From Mycoplasmopsis columboralis (GTDB lineage: Bacteria > Bacillota_I > Bacilli_A > Mycoplasmatales > Metamycoplasmataceae), in the NCBI RefSeq assembly GCF_900660675.1, contig NZ_LR215039.1:310001-374000 (forward strand): DNA of 64,000 nt, given 5' to 3'. The notes below the pieces were generated by a model. It worked only from the letters and a program-made list of their open reading frames with translations, had not been told where the DNA came from and did not search any database. This document shows positions 11,351 through 21,842 of this stretch, in pieces. Each line of letters begins with the position of its first letter. Position 1 is the stretch's first letter. The translations under genes and the position numbers were made by a program.

Positions 11351-14300
11351 TTACTCTCTCTTTCTAGGCAATCCTGGTCTTGGTGGTTTGGTAACATCAT
11401 AAGCATATTGAAGTGAAAATCTGAATAAACTTGAAATTCCTCCAATTTTTGTAACCTCTCAGTTAGTATCAACTTCCATAAGCGGTACCACTGGCACGGT
11501 TTCACGAACCATTTTTTCTAATAAAGCAATTAATCTAAATACTTCTACAGTTGAATTTCAACCTTGAGCAAATTCCTCATCGGTAAAGTTACCACTAAAG
11601 AAAGCAGCTAATCTTGAAGAATATTCAGTAATTCCTTCGGCTGTTCCTGTATATTTGTTATTTTGGTCTTTTTTATCATAAATACGATATGAAAGTTCAA
11701 TGAATTTTACTCAATGTCTAAGAGTTTGTAGTTGGTAATCAAGCATTACAGCATTTGTTTGAGTTTCATCTGCATTTGAATTTAAAGCTTCAATTAACAC
11801 ATCTTTCATATCTTCAATATCAGATGCTTTGTCTAATTTAGCTAAAAGAGCATTTTTGACTGCATCAGTTAAATTATTTAAAGATAAAATTGCATTTTTA
11901 AAGTAATGAATTCTTTCATTGTAATCACTAAAAGGCACAATTAATGCATTTAATCTTTTAGCGGTATCAATAGTAGCTAAAGCAAATTTTTCAGCAAAAG
12001 TAAGAGAATGCATTTTATGAGTGTTTACATCAAGAGATTGAGCATTTTCACTTAAAGTCACTTCTTTTGCAGAATGAGTTCCTTGAATTTTAACGGCAAG
12101 GTTTTTAGTTGTAGATACTACATTAGCATCAATTAAATAATATGTATACACTTCAAAAAGACGATCTAATCTTGATACTTTTAAGTTAGGTTGAGTAACA
12201 CTTAAATATTCAAGTAAAGTTCTCACAAAGTAATCATTATCAAGCAAATTGGTAATTAAAGCATCAGAAGTTTTGGCTAAAGCTTTTTCTTTGAATTGAG
12301 CTAAAACTTCATTAACTTTTGCCGGAATTTCAGCGTTATTTTGTGCACTAAGCAATACATTTGAAATTTCTGAATTTTCTTTGTAAACAGCATCAGCTAA
12401 ATCTAAAACATTTTTAAGCATTGATGCTTTTTGTTGCTCATAATTAGGAATTAAATCATTGTTTAATAATTTTTCTAAAAGCAATTCTGATAAGTATTTA
12501 TTGTAGGTTCAACTTCCAACTGGATTGTATTTAAAAGCAATATTTTTTTGTGATAATGAATCAATTTCATCAGTTCTGAAAAATGAAGCTACATAATCTT
12601 GAGCAGTATTTCCTCCAAGAAAATCATAATTACGATACACAATGTCGTATTGACCTGTTTCAGTAAAGGTTGCATAAGTATTTTCAGGTAAACTTTTTAG
12701 TTCAACTTGTACAAACCCATTTGAAGTTCTATTTAAAATTTCTTGTAAGTAATTTCCAGCATTTCTTTGCTCATCAGTTGAGTTATTTAAATAATTTAAT
12801 TTAACAACTTTAACATCAGGATGTTTTTGTTTGAATCTTTCTAAGTAAAATTCAGCAGTTGCAGGTGCATTAGTTGCATCCTCACGGTTGGTTCTTTCAA
12901 GCTCGTAAGATTTTCCTAAGTGCACTAAAAAGTCATAGTTTTGTAGCGGGAATTCTCTTTCGTCTTTGGCTCTAGAACTTTGACCATCAAAAAACATTTC
13001 TAATGATTTTCCATCTTGAAGACGATATTGTCCAAAAGCAGTTCAGGTATTAACTGGGAATGAGAAATCTCATCCAACAACTTTAAGTAAGTGTTCACGG
13101 TTAATTGAATAATAAATAAAGCTTCTTAAATCTGGATCGTTAATTAAACTATTTGCATTAGTTTCAGTATCTAAGTTAAATCCGTAAGCAATTGTTCCAT
13201 ATCCATGGTTTTTGTTTAAATATTCTTTGTATTTTGGATCTGATCAATAAGAAACGATTTTATTGGCAGGAATATATGTTTGAGAGATATATCCATCTTC
13301 AAAGAAAGTTGCATTTGTGGTTCGATCAGTTGAGAAATAAATTTTGATTTTGTTTGAAATGGTGTTAGATGCATCATAATAATCAGGATTTTTGGTTAAA
13401 ATAATTGATCCTTGAGGTCCTAACACAATATCTTTGGTGCTTTCAATTTTAAATGGACCAGTAGTTAAGAATTTTGAAACATCCGCTCCATATTTATCAA
13501 TACCACCAACTTCAGTTTCAATATATCTACGGTTAATCGGGAATAAAGCACCAAATACTTGTTGAAGTAAATATCCTAAATCAGGAGTTTTATTTCCGTC
13601 AAAAATTAAAGTAAATGAATATTCATCGTTAGCTAAAGTTCCGTATAAACGTTTGTTATTTTCATAACTTTGGTATGGGTTAGCATATTCGTTTTTAACA
13701 AGTTTAACGGTTGTTTTAGCAGCATCGGTATCATTAGCTTTAAGTTGGAATTCTTGAACTTCATCATCTAAATTAAATTCAGGATTTGATGCAGCGTTTT
13801 CAAATACTAAATCATTACCAAAATCTAAAAAGAGTTGTCCGGTGTAAAAACCAAAGTTTAAGGCTGCTTTATGGATATTGTCAACAGCTTCTTTGTCTAA
13901 ATAATTTCCTTGTGCATCTTTGTGAAGATACTCTCATACTTTAGCATCAGGATCTTGGATATATCTTCCTAATTCTTTACTGTAAATATAAGGTCTTCTT
14001 CCTCATGGATTTGGATAAGGACGATTGAATTTAGCAATGTAATCTTTTTGAGCATCAACAAAAGCTTCAGCTCCACGAATACCTAATTTTAGGATTTGAT
14101 CCAATTTTTGTGAACCGGTACTTAAATCAAGTACGTATTCAAGATAATCACGCATATCTTGAGCAGTTACTACATCCCCATTAGATCAAAGGTTATCCCC
14201 TTTGTTTAAATATCCAGTAACTGCTGAATAGTTATTTTGGTTTTTTGGGTTAGCAAAAAAGTAAATTGATGATTGTGTGGCAACATCATTACCACTAGGT

Positions 14301-14734
14301 CTTCCTAATCCACCTAAAACTCCGAAGTTATCTAATGGATAGTATTGACCACTAACAAATCCAAATCCATCATTTTCAGCTAAACGATCTTTATTATCTT
14401 TAAAGATATCAGCAAATTCTGATGAAGTTGTTGATCCTGTTCCTACTCTAGAAAAAGTGAAACTAGATGTAGAAATAATTGATTTTAAAGCCTGACTTGG
14501 TCCTTGCTTTGTGAACGGCTCAACCAATGATGGCAAGACACGATCCATTGATCTATATCTTACATAGTTAAGGTTATTAAGAGGTTCTGAAGCAAGTCCA
14601 AAATCGTAATCTTTAGTAGTTACCTCTTCTGAAACTTGTGGAGCTTGACAACTCATTGCAGTAATGGTTAAAGCCCCTGACAGAAGGGTTCCTGATAAAA
14701 GAAACGCTTTTTTAAAGTTTAGTTTTCTTTTCAT
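11351..14734 (-). CDS. oppA: Oligopeptide-binding lipoprotein OppA
   Basis: Substrate-binding lipoprotein that captures peptides at the cell surface and passes them to OppBC. It has 1127 residues, about twice the Gram-positive OppA size but usual for mycoplasma OppA. The signal peptide ends TITAMSC, with lipidated Cys29. The protein is a family 5 solute-binding fold with long inserts. Many TGA codons (Trp) split it in the standard code. The ATG at 14734 is preferred over an in-frame start at 14755 because a GGAGGG Shine-Dalgarno lies directly upstream of it. It lies 13 nt behind the PDxFFG gene and 3 nt ahead of oppB. Some mycoplasma OppA proteins also act as ecto-ATPases or adhesins; that is not tested here. 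Confidence 0.92.
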
Positions 14735-14747
14735 GTGCCCTCCTAAA

Positions 14748-17700
14748 TTATCCAATAACGTTAAATTGTAAATCTACAGTAATTGTAGCTTTATCAACTT
14801 CTTCGCCTTTTGAATTTGTTGCTTTTGCACTTATTTTAACTGGAGCGTTATCTTGATCTTTTCCGTTTTCAGAAAGTGTTTTTCCGCTTCCAAGTGTAAA
14901 TAACGGTTTATTGTTTTCGTCTTTTAATTCGTTGTTATTTTCATCTACAAAATCAATAGTGAATGAATTTCCAGGGAATAATAGAGCGTCTCTATATTTA
15001 CCCATTAATGCATAATCAGAAATTCATGTGCTATATCCTTCATCAGCTAAAGTTACTTTTGATGAAGAATCACCTTGTTTTTTCAAGTAGAAAATGTTGT
15101 TTGTTTTTTCGATGTTAACATCTAAGTATTTAACTTCACCTGTTTCGATATTAGTGAATTTTAGTTTTTTGATTTTATTAGCATATTCATTTTTAATATA
15201 TCCATAAAGTGCTAATGCATCTATTTTTTTATGTCTGAAAATTCCTGAAACGGTTCTGTCACCAACTCCGTAGTTATATAGTTGAGAAAGGAAGAAAGCT
15301 CTTGGACGAGAAGTGATTTTTTCTCCGTTTAAATCAAGTAAACGAATAGTTTCATCATGAATTTCTTCACCAGTAGTTGGGTCATATAAATGAGTTCCGA
15401 TTGTTTCTTTTTCTCATCTATCTTTAAAGTATCCATTATTGTTGGCTGAGAAACGACCAAAGTATGATGATTGAATTCTTGTGTCGTTTTGAACGTTGGC
15501 TCTTTCAAGGTTGTAAGTATATTTTTTAAGTAAATCACTTAATTCTTTGTCTCTATCAAAAGAAACAGCATTTAATTGTGATCTTAAATTACTTAATTTG
15601 GTGTTATATTCAATTGCAGTAATACCTTGTTCTTCTGCTGATTTAGCTGTAAAATCAGCTAATTCTTTAGCTTTATCCGCTTGTAATTTAGCGTATTTTT
15701 GTTGAATTTCTGATCTTTTAGCAAAGTATTCTGAAGGATTTGAAGTTACTTGAAGAGCAAATAAAGTACCATTTGCAATTCCGTTTCTGCTATTTACCCG
15801 ATCATTTCAAATAGATAAAGCACTTGCATCAGTAATGTAATCTAAACCAGTGTTTGATTCATTAATATTACTTAAGTAACTTGGTAAATTACCAAAATCT
15901 TGTGTACCAGGACTGTAAATTGTTTGCACATAATCTCTAGTTAGTGTTTCAGCCATACTGTATACATAGTCAGTAAATTTATCGTTAAGTAAAGGTTCGT
16001 TTTTAGTGTTAAAGTAATCAATTGCATCTGAAGTTGGAGTACCATCACTAAATTCAGCAAAATTTAATTTAGTTAAGAAATACTCATTATCATCACTTTC
16101 CATAATCAATGAATTACCTAAAAGCACAAATAAATCATTTAATGATAAGTTTTCAAAAGCTTTGTTAGCTGAACCTTGAGGATATTGATTTGCTGCTAAT
16201 TTGTTATAGTAATTTTCTAATACTTCTCTTAATGAATTAACAAATGTATCCACATTAAATAAAGGAGCTTCGACATCTTTTAACGAATCTACATAGCTTC
16301 TGTTAAATTGCGCGTTAAAGAATCTCATTCCATAATCTTTGCTGAAAATTGCTCTGTTTTTAGCTAAGTCTTTGACATTAAAGTCTTTAACGGTAAATAC
16401 TAAAGGCGAAGAAATAAATCTTCTCATAGCTTCATTAGCTAAACTTTGATCACTTGCTAAAATAGCGGTTTTAGATTCAGAATCAGGTTCTTTTTGGATA
16501 CCTTCTCTTAATTTGTCTAAGTTAATTTTAGTTTTTACATAATCAATATCTCAATTGTAAACAACTTTTGAATCTTGTTCAATTGCTGTTGATTTTGAAT
16601 AATCAATAGAACCATATTCCACTAAATCTTCAACAAATTCAAACAATGGCAATTCTCTTCCGTTTACAGTTGTGAGTTTCACTTTATCTGTTGAATATGC
16701 TCCGTATAATCCGGCACGATCTAAAGTTAAATATGAACTTGAGAATAAGTTATATCCAACTTTTGAAATACTATTAACATTTGAGTAATTTGTTATTGGA
16801 TTGTTTTGATCATCAAGTGAGATAAAGTAAACACCAGCATTTCCTAAGTTAATATCATTTACTCCACCATTAGCTGTTGAATATCCAAACCCTTGAGACA
16901 ATATAGCCGCTGGAGAAAGTTGATATCCTGCTTGTGTTGTTTGACGAGTAATTTGGTTAAAGAACTGATTAAATCTTGATTGTCCTAATGCATTTGATGA
17001 AGCTCCACGATCAATTCCAATTGGGAATACATATTTAGTAGCTTCAGTGTGGTCTGAATTAACAAATGCTAAAACTTTATTTGAATAGAAAATTGCTGCA
17101 CTAGGTCCTGAAAAGTTAGGGTTTGAACCAGATTGTAATGTGTTAAATTGATCTCTAAAAAATCCATTTAACACTTCTAAGTTAGTATCTTCATTAGAAA
17201 CTGCATAGTAAAGGTTTGATTTTCTGGTTTTGCTAATGTGACCATTAATTTCACGATAATTTCCAGGCAATCCGTTGTATTGTGGATCTAATTCAGCTGC
17301 TGTATCATCATTACGGTACAAAATACTATTGAAGAATGATTTTGGAGCAACTCCATCAAAAAGTGATCTTCAAGCAAGAGAAATTTCTCCTGAAACAGAT
17401 GTTTGTGAGTTATTTCATCCAGAGTCAAAATTATTTAGATTGTATAAACTTACAATATTACGAGTAATGGCTTGAGTTGTATCTTGCAAGTATTGAAGTT
17501 CTTCATTACTTAAAGGAGTGTTTAAAGGCACATTAACAACTGGTGTCCCATCTTTGTTAAAGACATTAAATTTAGTTACAATTGTTTGTCCTTGTTCATT
17601 TTGAGTTGATTCATAGAATTTAATTGCTATATCTGATGGAGTAGTTCCTGTAAATTCTAATGAATTTCCTTTACCGTCTTTAAATTGAGAAAGCATTTCA

Positions 17701-20153
17701 ACAAGCGAAACACTTTTGAATACTTTTTGCTCACCATCGTTGTAAATTACTTTTCCAACTCCTTCAATAAATGGGTTTAATGTTCCCGATTCAGAATCAA
17801 GTGAGTTAGCTAAGAATAAATCACCTAAACGAACATCACGATTTTTAGCTGCTTGATTTAATCCTTCAAATGTTTGAATAAATCTTCTGTTTTTGTTTCT
17901 AATGGTTGAAATAATGTTTCTGTCTTTTGAACCTCATACATCCTCATATGTTTCTCATTTTGAATTAGTTCCATCATTTTTAATGTATCCAAATTGAGTA
18001 AAGGTTCCTTTTTCATTTGGGTTTCCTAAAGCATCAACTCTACGAACATTTAAAGTAGTACGTGCTTTAATGTAATTTTCTAAGGCTTTGAATGAATAGT
18101 ATGAACTATCGCTAACTCCACCTCTAACATTAATACCTCCAACTAATACAGCACTATCTTTTTCGTCAATGGCCTGACTTTTTTCAAGTGTATAGTGGTG
18201 TCCGTATTCATGAGCTCCAACGTATTTTAAGAAATCAGTTGAAACCCCTTGATAATTTTCAATAGTGTTGGCAAGAATAATTGGAATTCCTATTCCATCA
18301 TCAATTGAGAAGGCCACAAAGTCACCCTCTTTAATTTCGTATTTGTATACTCCATTCTCGTCAATTGTTTTTTCAAGGTGAGGCCCATTTTGTTTTTTCA
18401 TTAAGAATGGATATTTTTGTGCTAATTCATCTAGCAATCCATCATAAGCATCGGTATAGATTTGGAATTTTCTTGAATCTAAACCTCTAAGTAAATTACC
18501 TTCTTGATCTTTTTCGTTTAAACTTTCTGGAGTTGCATTCAATGTACGAGGAATTACAGCTCCTGAATAACCAAGTGAATATTTAAAGTTTCTAAATAAA
18601 GTTGAATCTTTATCAGTTTCTGAAGCTTCAAAAATTTGAACTCTTTTTTGATTAAATGCATCAGCTAATGTTACATACAATGATTTGTTTGCAACTTCAA
18701 AACTTTCAACAGTTAATTCAAGTAAATTAGACTGATCAAAATTATGTTCTTTGTCTCTAGCTTGAATTGGGTTTGAATAATATGTTTTATGTGAATCATC
18801 CTCGTAAAGATAAACTTTTCTACCTTTGTATTGATCCATGTCATAAAAATCTAAGAAATTCTTGAATTTAGAATTTACCATTTTTTCAAGCATTTGCTCA
18901 GCATAATATTGTGCTGGTGAAGAAGTGGAATCAAACATTAATAAAGTAAATTCGTTGTTTTCATTAGTTAAATCTAAAGCTAAGTATGTTGAACGAATTT
19001 CATCTGAAGTAGCAGCTCCAGCTCTAGCGTTTGAAATTGTGTATTCAACTAAATCTGAGTATGAATAGTCTTTATATTCATCACCAAATGTTTTAATTAA
19101 GTCATTAAATTCATCAGCGGTAATATCTGCAGGTAAAACTAAATTACGAGCATTTTGAGTTCTTGGAGGAACTGGTAATTGAGGAGCACGCCCTTGAGCT
19201 CCTCCTTGAATTCATTCCTCAAAGTTTCTTTCGTAAGTTTTTAATGAACTATTGTAAGTTTGATAATCATTAAGATATTGTTGATCAACTAATACTTTAA
19301 CTTTATCTCCTTGTAATCTACCTACAAAGAAAACGTTTTTAAAACTTCTAAGTTGTTCATTTCTGTAAAGTGGAAGCCCATCAGCTTTTGTGAAACTTTC
19401 TGAATTTTTCAAAATAGAAATTTGCACAAGATTTTTTAAAAATCCATCAGCTTGATATTTTGAAACTGGACTTTCAAAAGTAATTTCAGTTAAAGCATCA
19501 CGAGCATTTCCTGCTCCTCCAGCAATAGATCAAATTGGAGCAGTCCCAAAGAACGCATCAGGGAAGAATTTAATTTCACTTGATTCTTTATGAAGTGTAG
19601 AGTGACTACCTAAAGTAATTGAGTTACCATTTCTTTCAACTCCAGGTACAATTCTGAAGCTTTCTAAAGTTAAAAGATCTGGTCCTCACGCAACTTCATT
19701 GATAAATCATTTACTAAACTCTAAGAATTTTTCGGGTCTAACCGCAAGTACATATTCATTGTAAAAATTAAATGAACCATATTTAATTTCTTGAATAAAA
19801 CTTTCTTGATATTTGTCATAGTAAGCATTAAAAAACTCATTAAAAGTCATTTTGTGCTCTGGGTCACTATTAAATCAATATTGTGAACCGTCCTCTGACA
19901 TTTCACCTACAGCTTTTTGTTTAAGAGGATCGACAATAGAAATTTTGGCTTTAAGTTCGCCGTTTTCATCTCTTATACTACTGTAGTCGTTTTTGAAAAG
20001 ATTTTTATCAACTGCTGAGTATGATCCAAGAACTTCGTCAGACTTGCTTGCATAAAACAACATAGAACCTAACGCAACACCTGAACCAACAACAATTGTT
20101 GAAACTGCAAGAAGAGTTTTCTGCAATAGTGTTAATTTTAATTTTCTTTTCAT
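14748..20153 (-). CDS. Giant PDxFFG-type membrane protein with a HEXXH zinc-metalloprotease motif
   Basis: Predicted surface-anchored protein of 1801 residues, the largest in the window. One uncleaved N-terminal membrane helix (about residues 10-33) is followed by an all-extracellular body. The motif PDAFFG (198-203), which names the mycoplasma PDxFFG family, sits in FFPDAFFGTAPIW. At 648-657 there is HEYGHHYTLE, a HEXXH zinc-protease signature (H648, E649, H652) in a suitable hydrophobic context (FLKYVGAHEYGHH). The third zinc ligand is not obvious. A Lys/Ala/Glu-rich helical stretch and an Ig-like tail (KATNSKGEEVDKATITVDL) follow. It is the first gene of the opp operon, 13 nt before oppA, with an AAAGGCGAC Shine-Dalgarno. 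About ten TGA codons are read as Trp. A role in trimming host proteins for Opp uptake is inferred, not shown. Confidence 0.85.
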
Positions 20154-20232
20154 AGTCGCCTTTCTTTTTTATTTGTCGATATATATAAAATATATATTTT
20201 ATATTTTACCATTTTTGTTATTTTTTCATTGC

Positions 20233-20260
20233 ATTATAAGCGAAAAGTTATCTTTTTCAA
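20233..20260 (-). promoter_or_regulatory. Consensus promoter for the PDxFFG-oppABCDF operon
   Basis: Minus-strand -35 TTGAAA (20255-20260), 16-nt spacer, and -10 TATAAT (20233-20238). This is the best sigma-70-type promoter in the window. It leaves a roughly 75-nt AT-rich leader containing a second TGGTAAAAT-type box before the start at 20153. Confidence 0.75.
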
Positions 20261-20311
20261 CTTAAACAATAATTTTTTTGATTTTTTATATTTTTATTAT
20301 TACTTAAATAT

Positions 20312-21490
20312 ATGAAAACTATCCTTAAAAAATACCGTAAATTTGTTTACATGGCAATTGCATTATTAATTATTTTTAGCATAGGAGGATATTTTATTTA
20401 CACTAATTTTAATCAAACTAAAGTTACAAAAGCGCAATCAAATTACCAACCCACTAAAAGTGATAATCAACCAATCGAAGCTAGAGAAGACATTAATTTG
20501 ACTAAAAAGGAAAGTGATCGTGTTGAAATAAAAGAAAAATTCGAAAATTTTAAGACTAAAGAGTTAGAAAATTTACAAATATTCGAAGAGCAACTGCAAC
20601 ATTATAAGCAAAATCAGTCTTCTTTATTACTGGATAAAATATACACAACAAGTAATTGATTTGAATTATTAACTAATGATATAAAGTTGTTTTTAAATTT
20701 TTTAAACACATTTTTAGGTACCGAAAGTATTATTTCATCATCAAGAAAACCTGAAGATGAATTATCTTTAAAGCTTAAAATTGATAGTTTTTTAAGCATT
20801 ATTGAGCCTGAATTAGATTTATACTTGACTCTTTCTCGCGAAATTAATGATAAGTATTTATTTTCAGAATTCTCATTTTTAGTTAACGAAATAGATTCAA
20901 TTAAAACATTAATTTTAAATTTTCGAAACATTGATGACAAAACCTCAAGCTTACAAAATTCAGAAAGCGAAATTAGTGTTTTTACAAGGGTACTTGAAAA
21001 ATTAATTAATGTTAAAGAATTACTGATTCAAATAAATAGAAATTACATCAAATTTATAAAATACAAAGGTGCTCTAACTCATAAAATAAATGATTTTATA
21101 AAATATGGTAATTTGTTAATTAATGAAAATTTTGATTCTCTTAATGAAACATATATACAAGAACTTGATAGTAAAATTAATCTAATTAATTCAATAAATG
21201 TGGAAATTGATAATTTGAAACAGTTAGAAGCTCAATTGCAAGAACAAAAAATACCCTTTTGAAAAGCCTTAAGTGTAAAGAACTTTTTAGAAAATGATTT
21301 AAAAGTTGAATACATTTTAGAAAAATCCAATTTCACAGAAGAAGATACAGAAAAAATTACTTTATTAATAAATGAAGTTATTGCTGAAAAAGCATTTGAA
21401 TCTCAGTTAAACTCTTCAAGTTTTAATTTTTTAGAAGATAAAATTTCTAAAAAAATCATCAAGCTTGAAAAACTAATTAAAAATATATAA
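20312..21490 (+). CDS. Orphan single-span membrane protein with long coiled-coil-like body
   Basis: Protein of 392 residues that I do not recognise. A basic N-terminus (MKTILKKYRK) and one membrane helix (about 12-31, VYMAIALLIIFSIGGYFIYT) are followed by a charged Lys/Glu/Asn/Leu-rich body with long helical, coiled-coil-like stretches and no Cys. The TGA codons at about residues 116 and 318 are Trp. It is divergent from the PDxFFG-opp operon across a 158-nt AT-rich gap and convergent with the lipoprotein at 21519-24578, sharing a bidirectional terminator. A TATTAT box ends 11 nt before the ATG and no Shine-Dalgarno is seen. It could be a structural or surface protein; function is unknown. 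Confidence 0.8.
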
Positions 21491-21514
21491 AAATTCAGCA
21501 TTTTTGCTGAATTT
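21491..21514. terminator. Bidirectional terminator between convergent genes
   Basis: A 10-bp perfect stem AAATTCAGCA/TGCTGAATTT with a 4-T loop. T-rich DNA follows on both strands, serving the plus gene ending at 21490 and the minus lipoprotein gene ending at 21519 or 21843. Confidence 0.8.
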
Positions 21515-21518
21515 CACT

Positions 21519-21842
21519 TTATTTTTTCTGAGTATTTTTAATTTGTGTAAGTGTTGAAACAGAACCAACAAGTTGACCGTAGAAATTAGCTAAATCAAAT
21601 GGAGTAAATCCTTTTTCAATAACTTCTTGAGTTTCTTCGTCTTTTCTTTCAGATTTATACATAAAGTAATCAAATTTAGCTCTAGGTCTTGCACTGCCCA
21701 CAGATTCCATACCATTAAACAATGATGTATTTTCAGGATCGTTTAAAAAGTCATAGTAATCTTTCATAGCTTTTAAAAACTCTGTTTTGGCAGCCTCTTT
21801 GGCTTCTCCAGTTGCTTGCACAGCTTGCTTGTGAGCTTCTAA
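21519..21842 (-). pseudogene. Orphaned 3' end of the large lipoprotein gene, downstream of an in-frame TAA
   Basis: After the TAA at 21843-21845 the same reading frame stays open for 107 codons and then ends at a normal TAA (21519-21521), right at the terminator. The translated segment begins LEAHKQAVQATGEAKEAAKT and ends VSTLTQIKNTQKK. Its Lys/Glu/Ala/Asn-rich composition matches the lipoprotein before the stop. No Shine-Dalgarno and no convincing start codon precede it (only a weak GTG), so it is probably not translated on its own. It looks like the original C-terminus lost by a single-base nonsense change, or by a sequencing error. Confidence 0.7.

Noticed and set aside
15329-15538. Short minus-strand frame inside the PDxFFG gene
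   Set aside because: It lies in a different frame from the 1801-residue protein, which is continuous across this region with TGA as Trp.
21519-21821. Separate small gene starting at GTG near 21821
   Set aside because: It has no Shine-Dalgarno or promoter, and the frame continues uninterrupted back to the TAA of the lipoprotein. It is better explained as that gene's severed 3' end.
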